A stretch of DNA of 64,000 bases from Deltaproteobacteria bacterium (GTDB lineage Bacteria; Bdellovibrionota_C; UBA2361; J135), in assembly GCA_020635175.1 (NCBI GenBank), contig JACKAH010000001.1, positions 124,001 to 188,000 on the forward strand, read 5' to 3'. The notes under the pieces were generated by a model. It was given only the letters and a program-made list of their open reading frames with translations. It was not told the origin of the DNA and made no database searches. Shown piece by piece: positions 25,409-35,242 of the stretch. Both the position numbers and the translations under genes were made by a program. The stretch's first letter is position 1, and every line of letters starts with the position of its first letter.

Positions 25409-27685
25409 ATGCCTGTTATTGAAACAAGTTTAGAGAAAGAATCTCGAGATCGTTATCTTACCTACGCTTTGAGTGTTGTCTCAAGCCGCGCACTCCCTGA
25501 CGTGCGTGATGGTTTAAAGCCAGTTCAGCGAAGAATTTTATACGATATGTTTAAATTCTTAAAGCTAACCCCTGCGGGAAGCTATAGAAAGTCCGCAGCT
25601 GTAGTTGGTGGTGTGCTAGCACGATTTCACCCTCACGGAGACGTCGCTTGTTATGAGGCGATGGTGCGAATGGCTCAAGATTTCTCGATGCGTTATACGC
25701 TTGTCGATGGGCAAGGAAACTTTGGTTCGATTGATGGTGATAGCGCTGCAGCTTATCGATATACAGAAGCTAAGCTAACCCCACTTGCTATAGAGGTTAT
25801 TGGAGAAATTGATCAGGAAACTGTTCCATTTCGAGACAACTTTGATGGCACACAGGTTGAACCTACTGTTTTACCTAGTAAGGTTCCTAACCTACTTGTA
25901 AATGGAGCTATGGGAATTGCGGTTGGTATGGCAACGAGCATTCCTCCTCATAACTTACGTGACGTTACAAAAGCGTTGATTGATCTATTGGAAGATCCAG
26001 AGCAATCAGAAGCTAAGCTTGCCGCAACTGTTAAAGCTCCTGATTTCCCAACTGGCTGCGCTGTGCTCAATACCACAAATGAGCTTAAAGAGATTTATAA
26101 GACCGGACGAGGCTCAATTAGAATGAGGGGCGAATGGAAACTCGAAGAGGGTTCCAGAGGTAAGCGCTTCATAATTGTTACAAATGTACCTTACTCATTA
26201 GACAAATCTCAGTTAATCGAAAAGATTGCTAGCCACATCATCTCTCGTAAACTTCCACAGTTAGTTGATGTTAGAGATGAGTCTACGGATGAAGTGAGAA
26301 TAGTGCTTGAACTTGCTACTGATGCTGATCCTGAAGTAGCGATGGCTTATCTTTACAAAAATACACCACTTGAAAGTAATTTTTCTGTCAACATGACAGC
26401 ACTTGTCCCGCAAAAAGGGATAGTGACATGTAAGCCAGAGCTGCTTTCTCTCAAAGCGATGTTGCAGCACTTTTTAGATTTTAGGTATGAAGTTGTTACT
26501 GCTCGATTAGAATTTGAAAAACGAAAATTGCTTGAGCGGATTCATATCCTTGAGGGATTTGTTACTATTTTTGATGATTTAGATAATGTAATTAAGATCG
26601 TCAGAAAAAGTGCTGGACGTCAGGATGCTGCGCAACAACTACAGAAGAAGTATAAGCTTACAGAGATACAATCGTATGCGATCGTTGATATGCGCATTTA
26701 TCAGCTTTCTCGCACTTCAATTGAAGATATCCGCGCTGAACTAAAGGCAAAACTTGCAAGAGTTAAAGAAATTGATGCTATTTTAAAGAGCAAAAAGAAA
26801 CTTTCTGATTTGATCAAGAGCGACCTTGAGGAGATCTCTGAGAAATTTGGAGACAAACGTCGCAGTAAGATTGTTAAGGATGTAGAAGAAGTAGAATTTG
26901 ATGAAAGTGACTACATCGTTAAAGAAGAGGTGTATGCGATTGTTACCTCTGATGGCTGGTTAAAACGGATTCGCCAGAGTAACGACCCTGCAGGAACACG
27001 AATTCGAGAAGGAGATAGAATCTCCAAAGTCCACACTTTAAGTACTCTTGATTGGGTTGCTTTCTTTACGAATCTCGGCAATCTCTACACGCTAAAAGTT
27101 GCTGATTTTCCAGCCTCAAGTGGCTACGGGTCGCCTGTCCAAAAGATATTGAAGTTTAAAGATGGTGAAAAGATCGTCGAAAGTTTCAGCGTATGGGCTG
27201 CTGAGAGCGAAGATGCACAAAAAGAGCTTTTTGAAGATGATACATCTGTTCTAGTTGATGGAGATAGCGTTGTTTTAGTGACTGAAAAGGGCATGGGCTA
27301 CGCATTGACAGTTAATGGCCTTGATTCGATTAAGCGAAATGGAAAGCGTGTGATGAAGATTCGCACGGGAGACAATATGGCAGGAGCTTCCTTGTTGGGA
27401 CCTCAAATGGCCTTTTTTACTAAGAAAGGAAGTGCTCTTTGTCTTAAGGAAAAAGAGATTCCTGTCAGAGAAAACCCAGCTGTTGGTGTTATTTTAATGA
27501 GCGTGCGCGATGGTGATAGCATTGTTTCGTGCATCTCAGGTGATAAGCAGAAGCGCTTACATGTCGAGATGAAGGGAGCCAATCCTAAAGAGATTAAATT
27601 TTCAGATGTTCTATCTGGAAAGAGAGCTCTAAAAGGTCGCAAGGTTGTGGCAAAAGGTGAGATAAACTCGGTTGAGATACTTTAA
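25409..27685 (+). CDS. parC: DNA topoisomerase IV subunit A
   Basis: A 758-residue type IIA topoisomerase A subunit. The breakage-reunion domain has the QRRILYDMF and ARFHPHGDVACYEAM (quinolone region) motifs and the catalytic Tyr in AAAYRYTEA, near residue 118. The C-terminus forms the beta-propeller, and I find no GyrA box (QRRGGKG), which favours ParC over GyrA. It is 11 bases before parE, forming a two-gene unit just after the Tad locus. Confidence 0.85.
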   Translation: MPVIETSLEKESRDRYLTYALSVVSSRALPDVRDGLKPVQRRILYDMFKFLKLTPAGSYRKSAAVVGGVLARFHPHGDVACYEAMVRMAQDFSMRYTLVDGQGNFGSIDGDSAAAYRYTEAKLTPLAIEVIGEIDQETVPFRDNFDGTQVEPTVLPSKVPNLLVNGAMGIAVGMATSIPPHNLRDVTKALIDLLEDPEQSEAKLAATVKAPDFPTGCAVLNTTNELKEIYKTGRGSIRMRGEWKLEEGSRGKRFIIVTNVPYSLDKSQLIEKIASHIISRKLPQLVDVRDESTDEVRIVLELATDADPEVAMAYLYKNTPLESNFSVNMTALVPQKGIVTCKPELLSLKAMLQHFLDFRYEVVTARLEFEKRKLLERIHILEGFVTIFDDLDNVIKIVRKSAGRQDAAQQLQKKYKLTEIQSYAIVDMRIYQLSRTSIEDIRAELKAKLARVKEIDAILKSKKKLSDLIKSDLEEISEKFGDKRRSKIVKDVEEVEFDESDYIVKEEVYAIVTSDGWLKRIRQSNDPAGTRIREGDRISKVHTLSTLDWVAFFTNLGNLYTLKVADFPASSGYGSPVQKILKFKDGEKIVESFSVWAAESEDAQKELFEDDTSVLVDGDSVVLVTEKGMGYALTVNGLDSIKRNGKRVMKIRTGDNMAGASLLGPQMAFFTKKGSALCLKEKEIPVRENPAVGVILMSVRDGDSIVSCISGDKQKRLHVEMKGANPKEIKFSDVLSGKRALKGRKVVAKGEINSVEIL

Positions 27686-27696
27686 GGACAGTAGGT

Positions 27697-29622
27697 ATGG
27701 CTAAGGGATATAAAGCAAAAGATATTGAAGTTCTCGAAGGCTTAGAGCCGGTCAGAAAAAGACCTGGTATGTATATCGGTGGCACTGATGGTTTAGCAGG
27801 TTTACATCACCTTGTTGCAGAGATCTTAGATAACTCGATCGACGAAGCTATGAATGGTCATGCTTCTAAGATTACAGTGACATTAGATAAAGATTCTGAG
27901 GGTGTTACGGTTGAAGATAACGGACGTGGAATACCGGTAGATAAGCATCCTAAATATAAAAAGACAGCGCTTGAGTTGATCCTTACAACACTACATGCTG
28001 GTGGTAAATTTTCTGATCATAACTATATCTCTGCTGGTGGTTTGCACGGAGTTGGTGCCTCAGTTGTTAATGCTTTATCCGTAAAACTCGTTGCTACAAT
28101 CTGGAGAGATGGCTACGAATGGACCCAAGAGTATAGTCAAGGCAAGCCAAAAACTAAGATTAAGAAAGGAAGCAAAACAAAGGCTCACGGCACACAGATC
28201 TATTTTAAGGCCGACCCTGAGATCTTTAAGAAAACCACTTTCTCTGCGGAACGATTAGAGAAGATGCTTGAAGAGAAAGCGTTTCTTAATAAAGGCCTTG
28301 AGTTAATCTTCGTCGATCAAAAGACAAAGGCTAAAAAGGTTTTTAAATATAATGAAGGTCTGGTTGCTTTCTTAAAAAATGAACTTACACGAAGTTCTCA
28401 AACAGCTTTGCATAATGAATTGTTCTCGCTCGAAGAAGAGAAGGGGATCAAAGTCGAGCTTGCATTTTGCTGGACTGAATCGACTACGTCTCAAATTCGT
28501 TCTTATGTTAACGGTATTCGTACAGCAAACGGTGGTACGCACGAAGATGGTTTTAAGTCAGGATTATCAAAAGCGGTTAGAAACTATATTGCTGTCCACG
28601 ATTTAGCTCCAAAAGGAGTTAAGTTTACAGGAGACGATATTAGGGAAGGGTTGCTTGCTGTAGTTTCAGTAAATATCCCAGGGCGTGAGGTTGAGCTGCA
28701 GTTTCAAGGCCAAACTAAAGATAAACTGAATAACCCTGAAGCTCAGGGGCCAACCGATGCTGTTGCGAGAACTTTTGAAAACAAACTTAATGCAAATCCT
28801 ACCCTTGCTACAGCTATAGTTGAGAGAATTTTGTTGGCTGCTAAAGCACGTGCTGCTTCACGAAAAGCATCGCAAAGTGTTAGTCGTAAAGTTGGTATTA
28901 GTCATAGGTTAAATTTGCCTGGAAAGTTGGCGGATTGCTCAAGTACACAACCGGATAAATCAGAGATATTTATCGTAGAGGGAGATTCTGCAGGTGGTAG
29001 TGCTAAGCAGGGACGCGATCGTAAGACACAGGCTATCTTGCCACTAAGAGGAAAGATCTTAAACTCGATTGCTGCTCCAACTTCTAAGATTAAAGAAAAT
29101 AGAGAGTTGATGGATCTAGTTTCCGCCTTGGGATGTGGTTATGGAGACGATATTAATCTTAAAAAACTCCGTTACGGAAAAGTGATCATCCTGACAGATG
29201 CGGATGCGGATGGAATGCATATCGCATCATTAATGCTCGCATTCTTTTATACTTTTATGCGTCCACTACTTGAGCATGGGCATCTCTATATCGGCCTTTG
29301 TCCGCTCTACCGCATGAAATATGGTACCGGAAAGAGCGAAGAGATAGTTTGGGTGTTCTCCGATGAGGAAAAAGAAAAAGAGCTAAAAGCTCGCAATCGT
29401 AAGGGAAAACCACATATTACACGATTTAAGGGGCTAGGAGAGATGAACCCAAAGACACTATGGGATACTGCTATGTGTCCTAAGTCTAGAACATTATTGC
29501 AGATAATGCCCGAAGATGTAGCTTCTGCCACAAGTGTACTTGACGATTTACTCGGAAGGGACTCTTCTGCTAGATATCGTCTGATTCAGGAAAACGCACA
29601 TCGGCTTGAAGTTGATGTATAA
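27697..29622 (+). CDS. parE: DNA topoisomerase IV subunit B
   Basis: A 641-residue GHKL ATPase/TOPRIM subunit. RKRPGMYIGG, EILDNSIDEA, EDNGRGIP and GGLHGVGASVVNAL are ATP-binding motifs; EGDSAGGSAKQGRD, PLRGKILN and TDADADGMHI form the TOPRIM metal site; RFKGLGEMNP ends the core. The length matches ParE or short GyrB without the insertion. Paired with parC it decatenates chromosomes; the assignment over GyrB depends on the missing GyrA box in the partner. Confidence 0.87.
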   Translation: MAKGYKAKDIEVLEGLEPVRKRPGMYIGGTDGLAGLHHLVAEILDNSIDEAMNGHASKITVTLDKDSEGVTVEDNGRGIPVDKHPKYKKTALELILTTLHAGGKFSDHNYISAGGLHGVGASVVNALSVKLVATIWRDGYEWTQEYSQGKPKTKIKKGSKTKAHGTQIYFKADPEIFKKTTFSAERLEKMLEEKAFLNKGLELIFVDQKTKAKKVFKYNEGLVAFLKNELTRSSQTALHNELFSLEEEKGIKVELAFCWTESTTSQIRSYVNGIRTANGGTHEDGFKSGLSKAVRNYIAVHDLAPKGVKFTGDDIREGLLAVVSVNIPGREVELQFQGQTKDKLNNPEAQGPTDAVARTFENKLNANPTLATAIVERILLAAKARAASRKASQSVSRKVGISHRLNLPGKLADCSSTQPDKSEIFIVEGDSAGGSAKQGRDRKTQAILPLRGKILNSIAAPTSKIKENRELMDLVSALGCGYGDDINLKKLRYGKVIILTDADADGMHIASLMLAFFYTFMRPLLEHGHLYIGLCPLYRMKYGTGKSEEIVWVFSDEEKEKELKARNRKGKPHITRFKGLGEMNPKTLWDTAMCPKSRTLLQIMPEDVASATSVLDDLLGRDSSARYRLIQENAHRLEVDV

Positions 29623-29667
29623 CAACGCGATAGAAATTAGTGCGTTATAGAAAAAGGATTGTAGTTA

Positions 29668-30495
29668 GTGACAGATCTTTATGATGGAGCAAAACAGGTC
29701 TTAGAGCGAATGGATGCTCCAATTCCATCCTGGTTAGTAAAAGGGGAAACTCCCTCGTTTGTGACTGTGGACAACAAAGGTACAGGACATCCGATGATCC
29801 TGTTGCATGGTTTGTTTGGTGCACTCTCAAATTGGGATGACGTTGCTCCTTTAATGGCAGAGTACACAAAGCCTTTAGCTTTTCAATTTCCATTGCTGAC
29901 CTCGCCTCGCAATGACGTAAAAGTAAAAGCGCTTGCAGCATATACATGGTACTATCTCAAGACTAAGAAGTTTGACCCAGCTATCCTGTGCGGAAACTCA
30001 ATGGGTGGGCATGTCGCTATGCGTCTTTATCTGGCAGATCCATCAGCCGTAAAGTGTATGATACTTTCCGGAACCTCTGGTCTTTATGAACATACAGTAG
30101 ATACCTTGCCGATTAGACCCGATCATAAGTTTATCAGGGAACATATGAGTCGTGTCTTTTACAATCAGAAGTTTGTGACAGAAGAAGCAATTGAAGATAT
30201 CTATTCTATCATTAAGCACAAGAAAAATGTGCTTAACATTATAAATGCTGCTCGTAGTGCCAAAAAGGATTATCTACTTTCTCTTCTTAAAGAGATTAAG
30301 TGCCCCGTACTACTTTTGTGGGGAGAAGATGATCTCGTCACCACTATGGATGTAGCAGAGACTTTCCATAAAAACATTCCTAACGCAAAGCTGGTTACGA
30401 TTAAAAATTGCGGACATGCTCCGATGATCGAGTATCCTGAGTGGTTCTCTGAGCAGGTCAAAATATTTTTGCAAGAAAACTCACTAGTCGATTAA
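29668..30495 (+). CDS. Alpha/beta hydrolase
   Basis: A 275-residue alpha/beta-hydrolase fold protein, GTG start. ILLHGLFGALSNWDD has the oxyanion HG, GNSMGGH contains the nucleophile Ser (near residue 114), LLWGEDD the acid and NCGHAP the catalytic His. The overall pattern resembles the small carboxylesterase/lactonase group. Substrate unknown. It lacks a signal peptide, so it is cytoplasmic. It lies 18 bases before the CDGSH gene. Confidence 0.85.
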   Translation: MTDLYDGAKQVLERMDAPIPSWLVKGETPSFVTVDNKGTGHPMILLHGLFGALSNWDDVAPLMAEYTKPLAFQFPLLTSPRNDVKVKALAAYTWYYLKTKKFDPAILCGNSMGGHVAMRLYLADPSAVKCMILSGTSGLYEHTVDTLPIRPDHKFIREHMSRVFYNQKFVTEEAIEDIYSIIKHKKNVLNIINAARSAKKDYLLSLLKEIKCPVLLLWGEDDLVTTMDVAETFHKNIPNAKLVTIKNCGHAPMIEYPEWFSEQVKIFLQENSLVD

Positions 30496-30513
30496 TCTAA
30501 CACGGAGGCTAAA

Positions 30514-30753
30514 ATGTCAGATCAGCCTGAAATAGCCCAAAAAAGTCCATGTGTGCTTGAGATGGAACCAGGAACCTATTATTGGTGCACCTGTGGTCGC
30601 TCACAAAATCAGCCCTTCTGTGATGGTTCTCATAAGGGAACTTCTTTCTCTCCGAAAGAGGTCGAGATAACCGAAGCAAAAAAGTATGCTTGGTGTGCTT
30701 GTAAGCGTTCAGCTAAAGGTGAGTTCTGTGATGGCGCTCACAAAAGACTTTAG
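30514..30753 (+). CDS. Dual CDGSH iron-sulfur protein
   Basis: A 79-residue protein with two zf-CDGSH motifs: Cys25, Cys27, Cys36, His40 (CTCGRS...FCDGSH) and Cys61, Cys63, Cys72, His76 (CACKRS...FCDGAH). Each would hold a [2Fe-2S] cluster by the unusual 3Cys-1His set. Redox or cluster-transfer role is inferred from the family. A good GGAGG precedes the ATG. It overlaps the convergent gene at 30750-31301 by 4 bases. Confidence 0.92.
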   Translation: MSDQPEIAQKSPCVLEMEPGTYYWCTCGRSQNQPFCDGSHKGTSFSPKEVEITEAKKYAWCACKRSAKGEFCDGAHKRL

Positions 30754-31301
30754 CGCCACTTAATTGAACACCCAAGTGGGTGCACATAATTTGGAGCTGG
30801 ATCTTCTCCTTTGAGCAGCTGCTCTATTGCATCCTGTAGATACATTTTTTGCACCTGAGATGGATACTTAGGATTGTCGCAGATCGCACCGTGATAAACT
30901 AATCTCTTTTCATGATCAAATAGATAAGCTTCGGGAGTGCATGCAGCGTCAAATTGTTTTGCAACTTCTTGCTTTTGATCAAAGAGATATTGAAAGGGGA
31001 TATTCATCTCCTCAACTTTAACCTGCATATTCTCAAAGCTATCTTCAGGATATGCGACAGGATCGTTTGAATTAATTGCTATAAATTTGATTCCACGTTT
31101 TTGAAATTCTTTAGCTAGTCTGATTACTGTTTCGTCGGTGCCTTTTACATATGGGCAGTGATTACACGAAAACATAACTAATAAACCATGCTCAAGCTCG
31201 CATTGCTCTGAGTTAAAGTTTTCCTCGTTTGTGTCTTGTAATGTAAAGCTCGGTAGCTTTGAGCCTATCGGTAGTATCTTGCTCTGTTCTTCTCTCTGCA
31301 T
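30750..31301 (-). CDS. Thioredoxin-fold AhpC/TSA-family protein
   Basis: A 183-residue soluble redox protein. KLPSFTLQDTN begins the peroxiredoxin/TlpA-like fold; the active site is Cys46-Asn-His-Cys49 (FSCNHCPYV), and AINSNDPVAYPED and CTPEAYLFD follow, the latter with the cis-Pro. This subgroup (thioredoxin family, often annotated with PRX_like1) is widespread, and its target is unknown. No signal peptide. Confidence 0.85.
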   Translation of the reverse strand: MQREEQSKILPIGSKLPSFTLQDTNEENFNSEQCELEHGLLVMFSCNHCPYVKGTDETVIRLAKEFQKRGIKFIAINSNDPVAYPEDSFENMQVKVEEMNIPFQYLFDQKQEVAKQFDAACTPEAYLFDHEKRLVYHGAICDNPKYPSQVQKMYLQDAIEQLLKGEDPAPNYVHPLGCSIKWR

Positions 31302-31315
31302 TTTGCATCCTTGTA

Positions 31316-31440
31316 GTTGTCATTCAGAGGAGCGCAGCGACGTAGGAATCTCTTCGAATGTGATGAGTGGTTCATAAGAGAAGAGATTGCCACGTCGTAA
31401 TCCTCGGCATAGCCTACGGAGTACGACTCGCAATGACAAC
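31316..31440. repeat. REP-like palindromic intergenic element
   Basis: GTTGTCATT (31316-31324) and AATGACAAC (31432-31440) form a 9-bp terminal inverted repeat. The body has CAGAGGAGCGCAGCGACG at the left and GAGATTGCCACGTCG with ACTCGCAATGACA at the right, the same family as the element at 1389-1479. Confidence 0.65.
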
Positions 31441-31454
31441 AACTCTGAGAAAAA

Positions 31455-31640
31455 AAAGAAGTTAAGTGGGCTCTATGACCCACTTAACGAGGAGTTAGGC
31501 AACAGAAGCAAGGAGACTAATGTAAAGCATAAGCTTTACGTATCCTTATTAGTTGAGTATTGCGAAAAGCATGCCAAACTCTATCTTAGTGCATTTTTTA
31601 GTTGTTCCTGGTAAATCTGGTGACATTATGTATTATGCTA
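31455..31640 (-). ncRNA. Possible minus-strand small RNA ending in an intrinsic terminator
   Basis: On the minus strand a 10-bp perfect hairpin (31461-31470 with 31479-31488) is followed by TTCTTTTTTTC, a good intrinsic terminator, yet no minus-strand gene lies upstream of it before tkt. A second hairpin (31522-31528 with 31533-31539) lies inside. Transcription could start around 31640 where the minus strand is A/T-rich with CATAAT. Only the terminator is well supported, and the 5' end is a guess. Confidence 0.35.
31461..31488 (-). terminator. Intrinsic terminator on the minus strand
   Basis: Stem of 10 bp with an 8-nt loop; the T-rich tail lies on the minus strand only, so it acts in that direction. 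Confidence 0.7.
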
Positions 31641-31644
31641 GAAT
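31636..31644 (+). promoter_or_regulatory. Extended -10 promoter candidate for tkt
   Basis: TGCTAGAAT is an extended -10 element about 28 bases before the ATG at 31672. No good -35 is visible at 16-18 bases upstream. Confidence 0.4.
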
Positions 31645-31671
31645 AAATACGTATTATGTTAATAATTTCAA

Positions 31672-33672
31672 ATGGTTTCAGAGATGACGATCGATAACGA
31701 AAAGCTAAAACTCCTCGCAAATACTATCAGAGGACTCGCTATGGACGCTGTAGAGCGAGCAAATAGCGGCCATCCAGGCATGCCTATGGGCACAGCGGAT
31801 ATGGCTTCTGTTTTGTGGGCACACCATCTCAGATTCAACCCAAAGGACCCAGGCTGGATGGGTAGAGATAGATTTGTGCTATCTGCAGGCCATGGCTCAA
31901 TGCTCTTGTACTCTCTGCTACATTTATTTGGATATGGCTTATCTAAGTCTGAACTTGAAAATTTTCGTCAATGGCAAAGTCTCACCCCTGGTCATCCTGA
32001 GTATGGTCTAACTTCTGGTGTTGAGACTACAACTGGACCATTAGGTCAGGGATTTGCAAATGGGGTCGGTATGGCAATAGGTGCTAAGGCGATGCAAGCT
32101 CGTTATGACCAGAAGCTGTTTGATTACAATATTTATGGAATCGTTAGTGATGGGGATTTGATGGAGGGTGTTGCCAATGAAGCAGCGTCTCTAGCAGGAC
32201 ACCTCGGTCTCGGTAATCTGATCTACTTATATGATGATAATAAAATATCAATCGGTGGTCATACCGATGTTTGCTATACGGAGGACGTTTCTAAGAAATA
32301 CGAGGCTTTGGGATGGCATGTGCAGTCAATTGATGGACATGACTATGAAGCCGTAAATGCAGCCTTAATCGCCGCAAAATCTGAAAAAGCAAAGCCGAGC
32401 ATCATCATTGCTCGAACAACTATAGCGAAGGGTAGTCCAAATAAAGCAAACACAGCTGATTCTCATGGTGCTCCTTTAGGTGCAGAAGAGGTGCGCTTAT
32501 CAAAGCAAGAGCTTGGATGTCCAACCGATCAAAGTTTTTATGTCCCAGAAGAAGTTGGTGTTTACTGCTGTCAGTTAATGGAGCAACGCGTTTCTGATTA
32601 TGATCAATGGAAGAGTAGCTTTGCTAAGTGGTCTTCCTCAAATGCTGAATTAGTTGAATCTTTCAAGCAACAGTGCTCTGCAGAGATCTCCGCTTCATTG
32701 AAAAAGGAGCTTATCGCATTTGCAGAGGGTGTGACTGCTGACACAGCTACAAGAGCATTGTCTGGCCAGGCACTTCAAATTCTCGCAGCCAATATGCCTG
32801 GTTTAATTGGAGGGTCCGCCGATCTTGAGCCCTCAAATAAAACTTTAATTAAAGGTTCTCCTGATGTAACGCGAGAAGACTTCTCTGGTAAGAATCTGCG
32901 CTTTGGTGTGCGTGAGCATGCAATGGGAGCAATCAGCAATGGACTGGCTTATTCAAAGAATTGGATCCCATACACTGCAACGTTTCTAGTGTTTAGTGAT
33001 TACATGCGTCCAGCGATGAGACTTGCAGCGCTTTCTCATCTTCAAACCTTTTTTATCTTTACTCATGATAGTTTTTGGGTTGGAGAAGATGGACCAACTC
33101 ATCAACCAATCGAGCACTGTATGAGCATTAGGTTGATGCCAAATATGTATCTATACAGACCTGCTGACGCATTAGAGGTCGCGCTTTGCTATTATGCAGG
33201 CATGACGCGCAAAAACGCTCCAAGTACATTTCTGTTTACTCGTCAGAATGTACCAGTTTTAAAAAGAGACTCTAACTGCACCCCAGATGATATTTTAAAG
33301 GGTGGCTATGTTGTCTCAGGCTCAGATTGTTCTGACTTGGTACTTGTCGCTACCGGTTCTGAGGTCGGCATTATGCAGGATGTCTCTGAGGCTCTTAGTA
33401 AAAAAGGAATTTCTGCACGGGTAGTCTCAATTCCTTGTTGGGAGCTCTTTTTTGAGCAGGATCAGGAGTATCAAAATAGTGTTATTCCTGCAGAAGCTAG
33501 GAAGGTTTCTCTTGAAGCTGGAGTTACTGCCGGTTGGGAGAGGGTCGTCGGAGAGAAGGGCCTTGCGCTTGGTTTAGACCACTATGGTGCTTCTGCGCCT
33601 GGAGAGGTTTTAGCTGAAAAATTTGGATTTACAGCTGAGGCCGTACTAGCGAAGATGGAGCATTGGCTCTAA
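31672..33672 (+). CDS. tkt: Transketolase
   Basis: A 666-residue thiamine-diphosphate enzyme of the pentose-phosphate pathway that moves two-carbon ketol units between sugar phosphates. SGHPGMPMG and GPLGQGFANGVGMAIG are N-terminal cofactor motifs; SDGDLMEGVANEA and YDDNKISIGG complete the ThDP/Mg site; the pyrimidine domain has RFGVREHAMGAI and HDSFWVGEDGPTHQP. Length is normal. The start could be the ATG at 31672 or at 31684 (MTIDNE); I keep the first. It is followed 13 bases later by a membrane-protein gene. Confidence 0.95.
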   Translation: MVSEMTIDNEKLKLLANTIRGLAMDAVERANSGHPGMPMGTADMASVLWAHHLRFNPKDPGWMGRDRFVLSAGHGSMLLYSLLHLFGYGLSKSELENFRQWQSLTPGHPEYGLTSGVETTTGPLGQGFANGVGMAIGAKAMQARYDQKLFDYNIYGIVSDGDLMEGVANEAASLAGHLGLGNLIYLYDDNKISIGGHTDVCYTEDVSKKYEALGWHVQSIDGHDYEAVNAALIAAKSEKAKPSIIIARTTIAKGSPNKANTADSHGAPLGAEEVRLSKQELGCPTDQSFYVPEEVGVYCCQLMEQRVSDYDQWKSSFAKWSSSNAELVESFKQQCSAEISASLKKELIAFAEGVTADTATRALSGQALQILAANMPGLIGGSADLEPSNKTLIKGSPDVTREDFSGKNLRFGVREHAMGAISNGLAYSKNWIPYTATFLVFSDYMRPAMRLAALSHLQTFFIFTHDSFWVGEDGPTHQPIEHCMSIRLMPNMYLYRPADALEVALCYYAGMTRKNAPSTFLFTRQNVPVLKRDSNCTPDDILKGGYVVSGSDCSDLVLVATGSEVGIMQDVSEALSKKGISARVVSIPCWELFFEQDQEYQNSVIPAEARKVSLEAGVTAGWERVVGEKGLALGLDHYGASAPGEVLAEKFGFTAEAVLAKMEHWL

Positions 33673-33685
33673 TTACTTCTAAGAT

Positions 33686-35242
33686 ATGCAGAGGATTCGA
33701 TACTTACTATATCCATTGAATTTTGCGAACTTTGTGATCTGTATTTCAGTTCTAGCACTGATAGTCTTGCAGTACCCACAATTTGCACGAGATCCAGGAG
33801 TTGGTTGGCATTTAAAAACAGGTGAGTATGTCTCCATTTTCAATCACGTACCCTCGTTTGATCCATTTCTCTTCTCAACTGTTAAAAGGCCTTGGATATC
33901 AGATCAATGGTTAGCAGATCTGGTTCTATTTAAAACTTTTCAGGTAGGTTCTTGGCCGCTGCTATATGGCTTGCTTACGGTTGTTTTTATCGCAACCTTC
34001 TGGGGAATTTTATTTCAGTTTGCTAGAAAGGAGTCTCATTCGACCTTCGCTGCAGTTTTAGCAACCTTCTTAAGTTTTAAAATGGCGCAGGTCCACTTTA
34101 TCTTACGACCGGTTCTATTTGGGATTCTATTTTTTTCAATTGCATACTGCCTGGTCTTTTTAGCTTATAAGAAGCGTGCACATCAGTATTTATATCTATT
34201 GCCTGTTGTCTTTATGATCTGGGCCAATATGCACGGCTCATTTGTTTTTGGGTTGATCTTAATTTGTCTAGGGCTGTTAGCGGTATTTGTTGATCAGATT
34301 CGTGAATTTGGTTCTGACACCTTGTCGTTGAGTCAGATTTACTCAGAGTTAAGACCATTTCTTTATGCATTAATCTTTTCGGTTTTTGCCTGTTGTCTTA
34401 ATCCTTACGGCATAAAGTTGTTTGAACATCTGCTCAATCTTGGTTCGAGTGATTTCTTTATGAAGCTACATGAGGAATGGCTTAGTCCTGATTTTAGAGA
34501 AGTAGCGCCGAAGATGTTTCTTTATTCTATTAGTATTATTCTCTTGGCGAATTCAGTAGTTGGACGCCCGCTACTTTCAAGCTTTGATTTTGTTGTGCTA
34601 CTTGTATTCTCATTTCTATTTTTAGAGATGGTCCGAGTGTTGCCATTTGTCGCCGTTGTAACAATAGTTCCGCTCGCCTCATCCTTAAGTCAATTAGGCG
34701 CTGCGGCTATTTTTAAGCAGTATAGATCTCTAGATAGGCTTAAATCATTTTTCTCGCTATTAGATCAGAGGGAGTTAGACACGTTAAAACCTAAGGTTGT
34801 GCTGCTTTTCCTAAGTTTGTCAGTATTGTATGGTTCATTTAAAGGGGCAGTGCCGTTTTATAGTGGTGAATATGGGCCAGAACGGGATAAGTTTCCTTAT
34901 GCAGCTCTTGTTTTCTTAACAGCTAAGCAGAGAACATTAGGCAGTAATCCCGAAGGTGTTGTCTCAGTTCCTGAGTGGGGTGGTTTCATCACATTACGTG
35001 GAGAGGAGATGCTTAAGCCTATTATTGATGACAGAAATACTTTGCTAGGTGAGGATTTTTACAAAGAGTATTTAAAATCGATGAAGCCTTATCGTTCATG
35101 GCGGTTGTTTGTTGAGGATGTTGGGGCTAGATATGTCTTGTTGCCGAGTGCGTCTTTGTTGGCTCAAGATATAGCAAAGGCTAGTAACTATAATCGGATC
35201 TATGATGATCCCATCAGTGTAATATATGAGAGAGTTTCATGA
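33686..35242 (+). CDS. Polytopic GT-C-like membrane protein
   Basis: A 518-residue inner-membrane protein with about ten hydrophobic helices in the first 400 residues and a soluble C-terminal part. Early conserved-looking signals are DPGVGWHLKTGEY and WISDQWLADL, the pattern (Asp/His and W-L near the first loop) seen in uncharacterised GT-C-fold glycosyltransferase-like proteins of myxobacteria and related groups. Donor and acceptor are unknown. The stop overlaps the ATG of the VKOR-DsbA gene (ATGA), so the two are coupled. Confidence 0.65.
   Translation: MQRIRYLLYPLNFANFVICISVLALIVLQYPQFARDPGVGWHLKTGEYVSIFNHVPSFDPFLFSTVKRPWISDQWLADLVLFKTFQVGSWPLLYGLLTVVFIATFWGILFQFARKESHSTFAAVLATFLSFKMAQVHFILRPVLFGILFFSIAYCLVFLAYKKRAHQYLYLLPVVFMIWANMHGSFVFGLILICLGLLAVFVDQIREFGSDTLSLSQIYSELRPFLYALIFSVFACCLNPYGIKLFEHLLNLGSSDFFMKLHEEWLSPDFREVAPKMFLYSISIILLANSVVGRPLLSSFDFVVLLVFSFLFLEMVRVLPFVAVVTIVPLASSLSQLGAAAIFKQYRSLDRLKSFFSLLDQRELDTLKPKVVLLFLSLSVLYGSFKGAVPFYSGEYGPERDKFPYAALVFLTAKQRTLGSNPEGVVSVPEWGGFITLRGEEMLKPIIDDRNTLLGEDFYKEYLKSMKPYRSWRLFVEDVGARYVLLPSASLLAQDIAKASNYNRIYDDPISVIYERVS

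Larger units (their letters stand above)
31302..31671. other. Intergenic gap with repeat, minus-strand terminator and tkt promoter
   Basis: These 370 bases contain a palindromic element, two hairpins and a promoter, described separately. Frames of up to 75 codons crossing the repeat are not convincing genes. Confidence 0.6.

Noticed and set aside
29880..29925. Short REP-like CTCGCAATGAC inside the alpha/beta hydrolase gene
   Set aside because: The translated segment (FPLLTSPRNDVKV) fits the normal hydrolase cap region, so it is not an inserted repeat.
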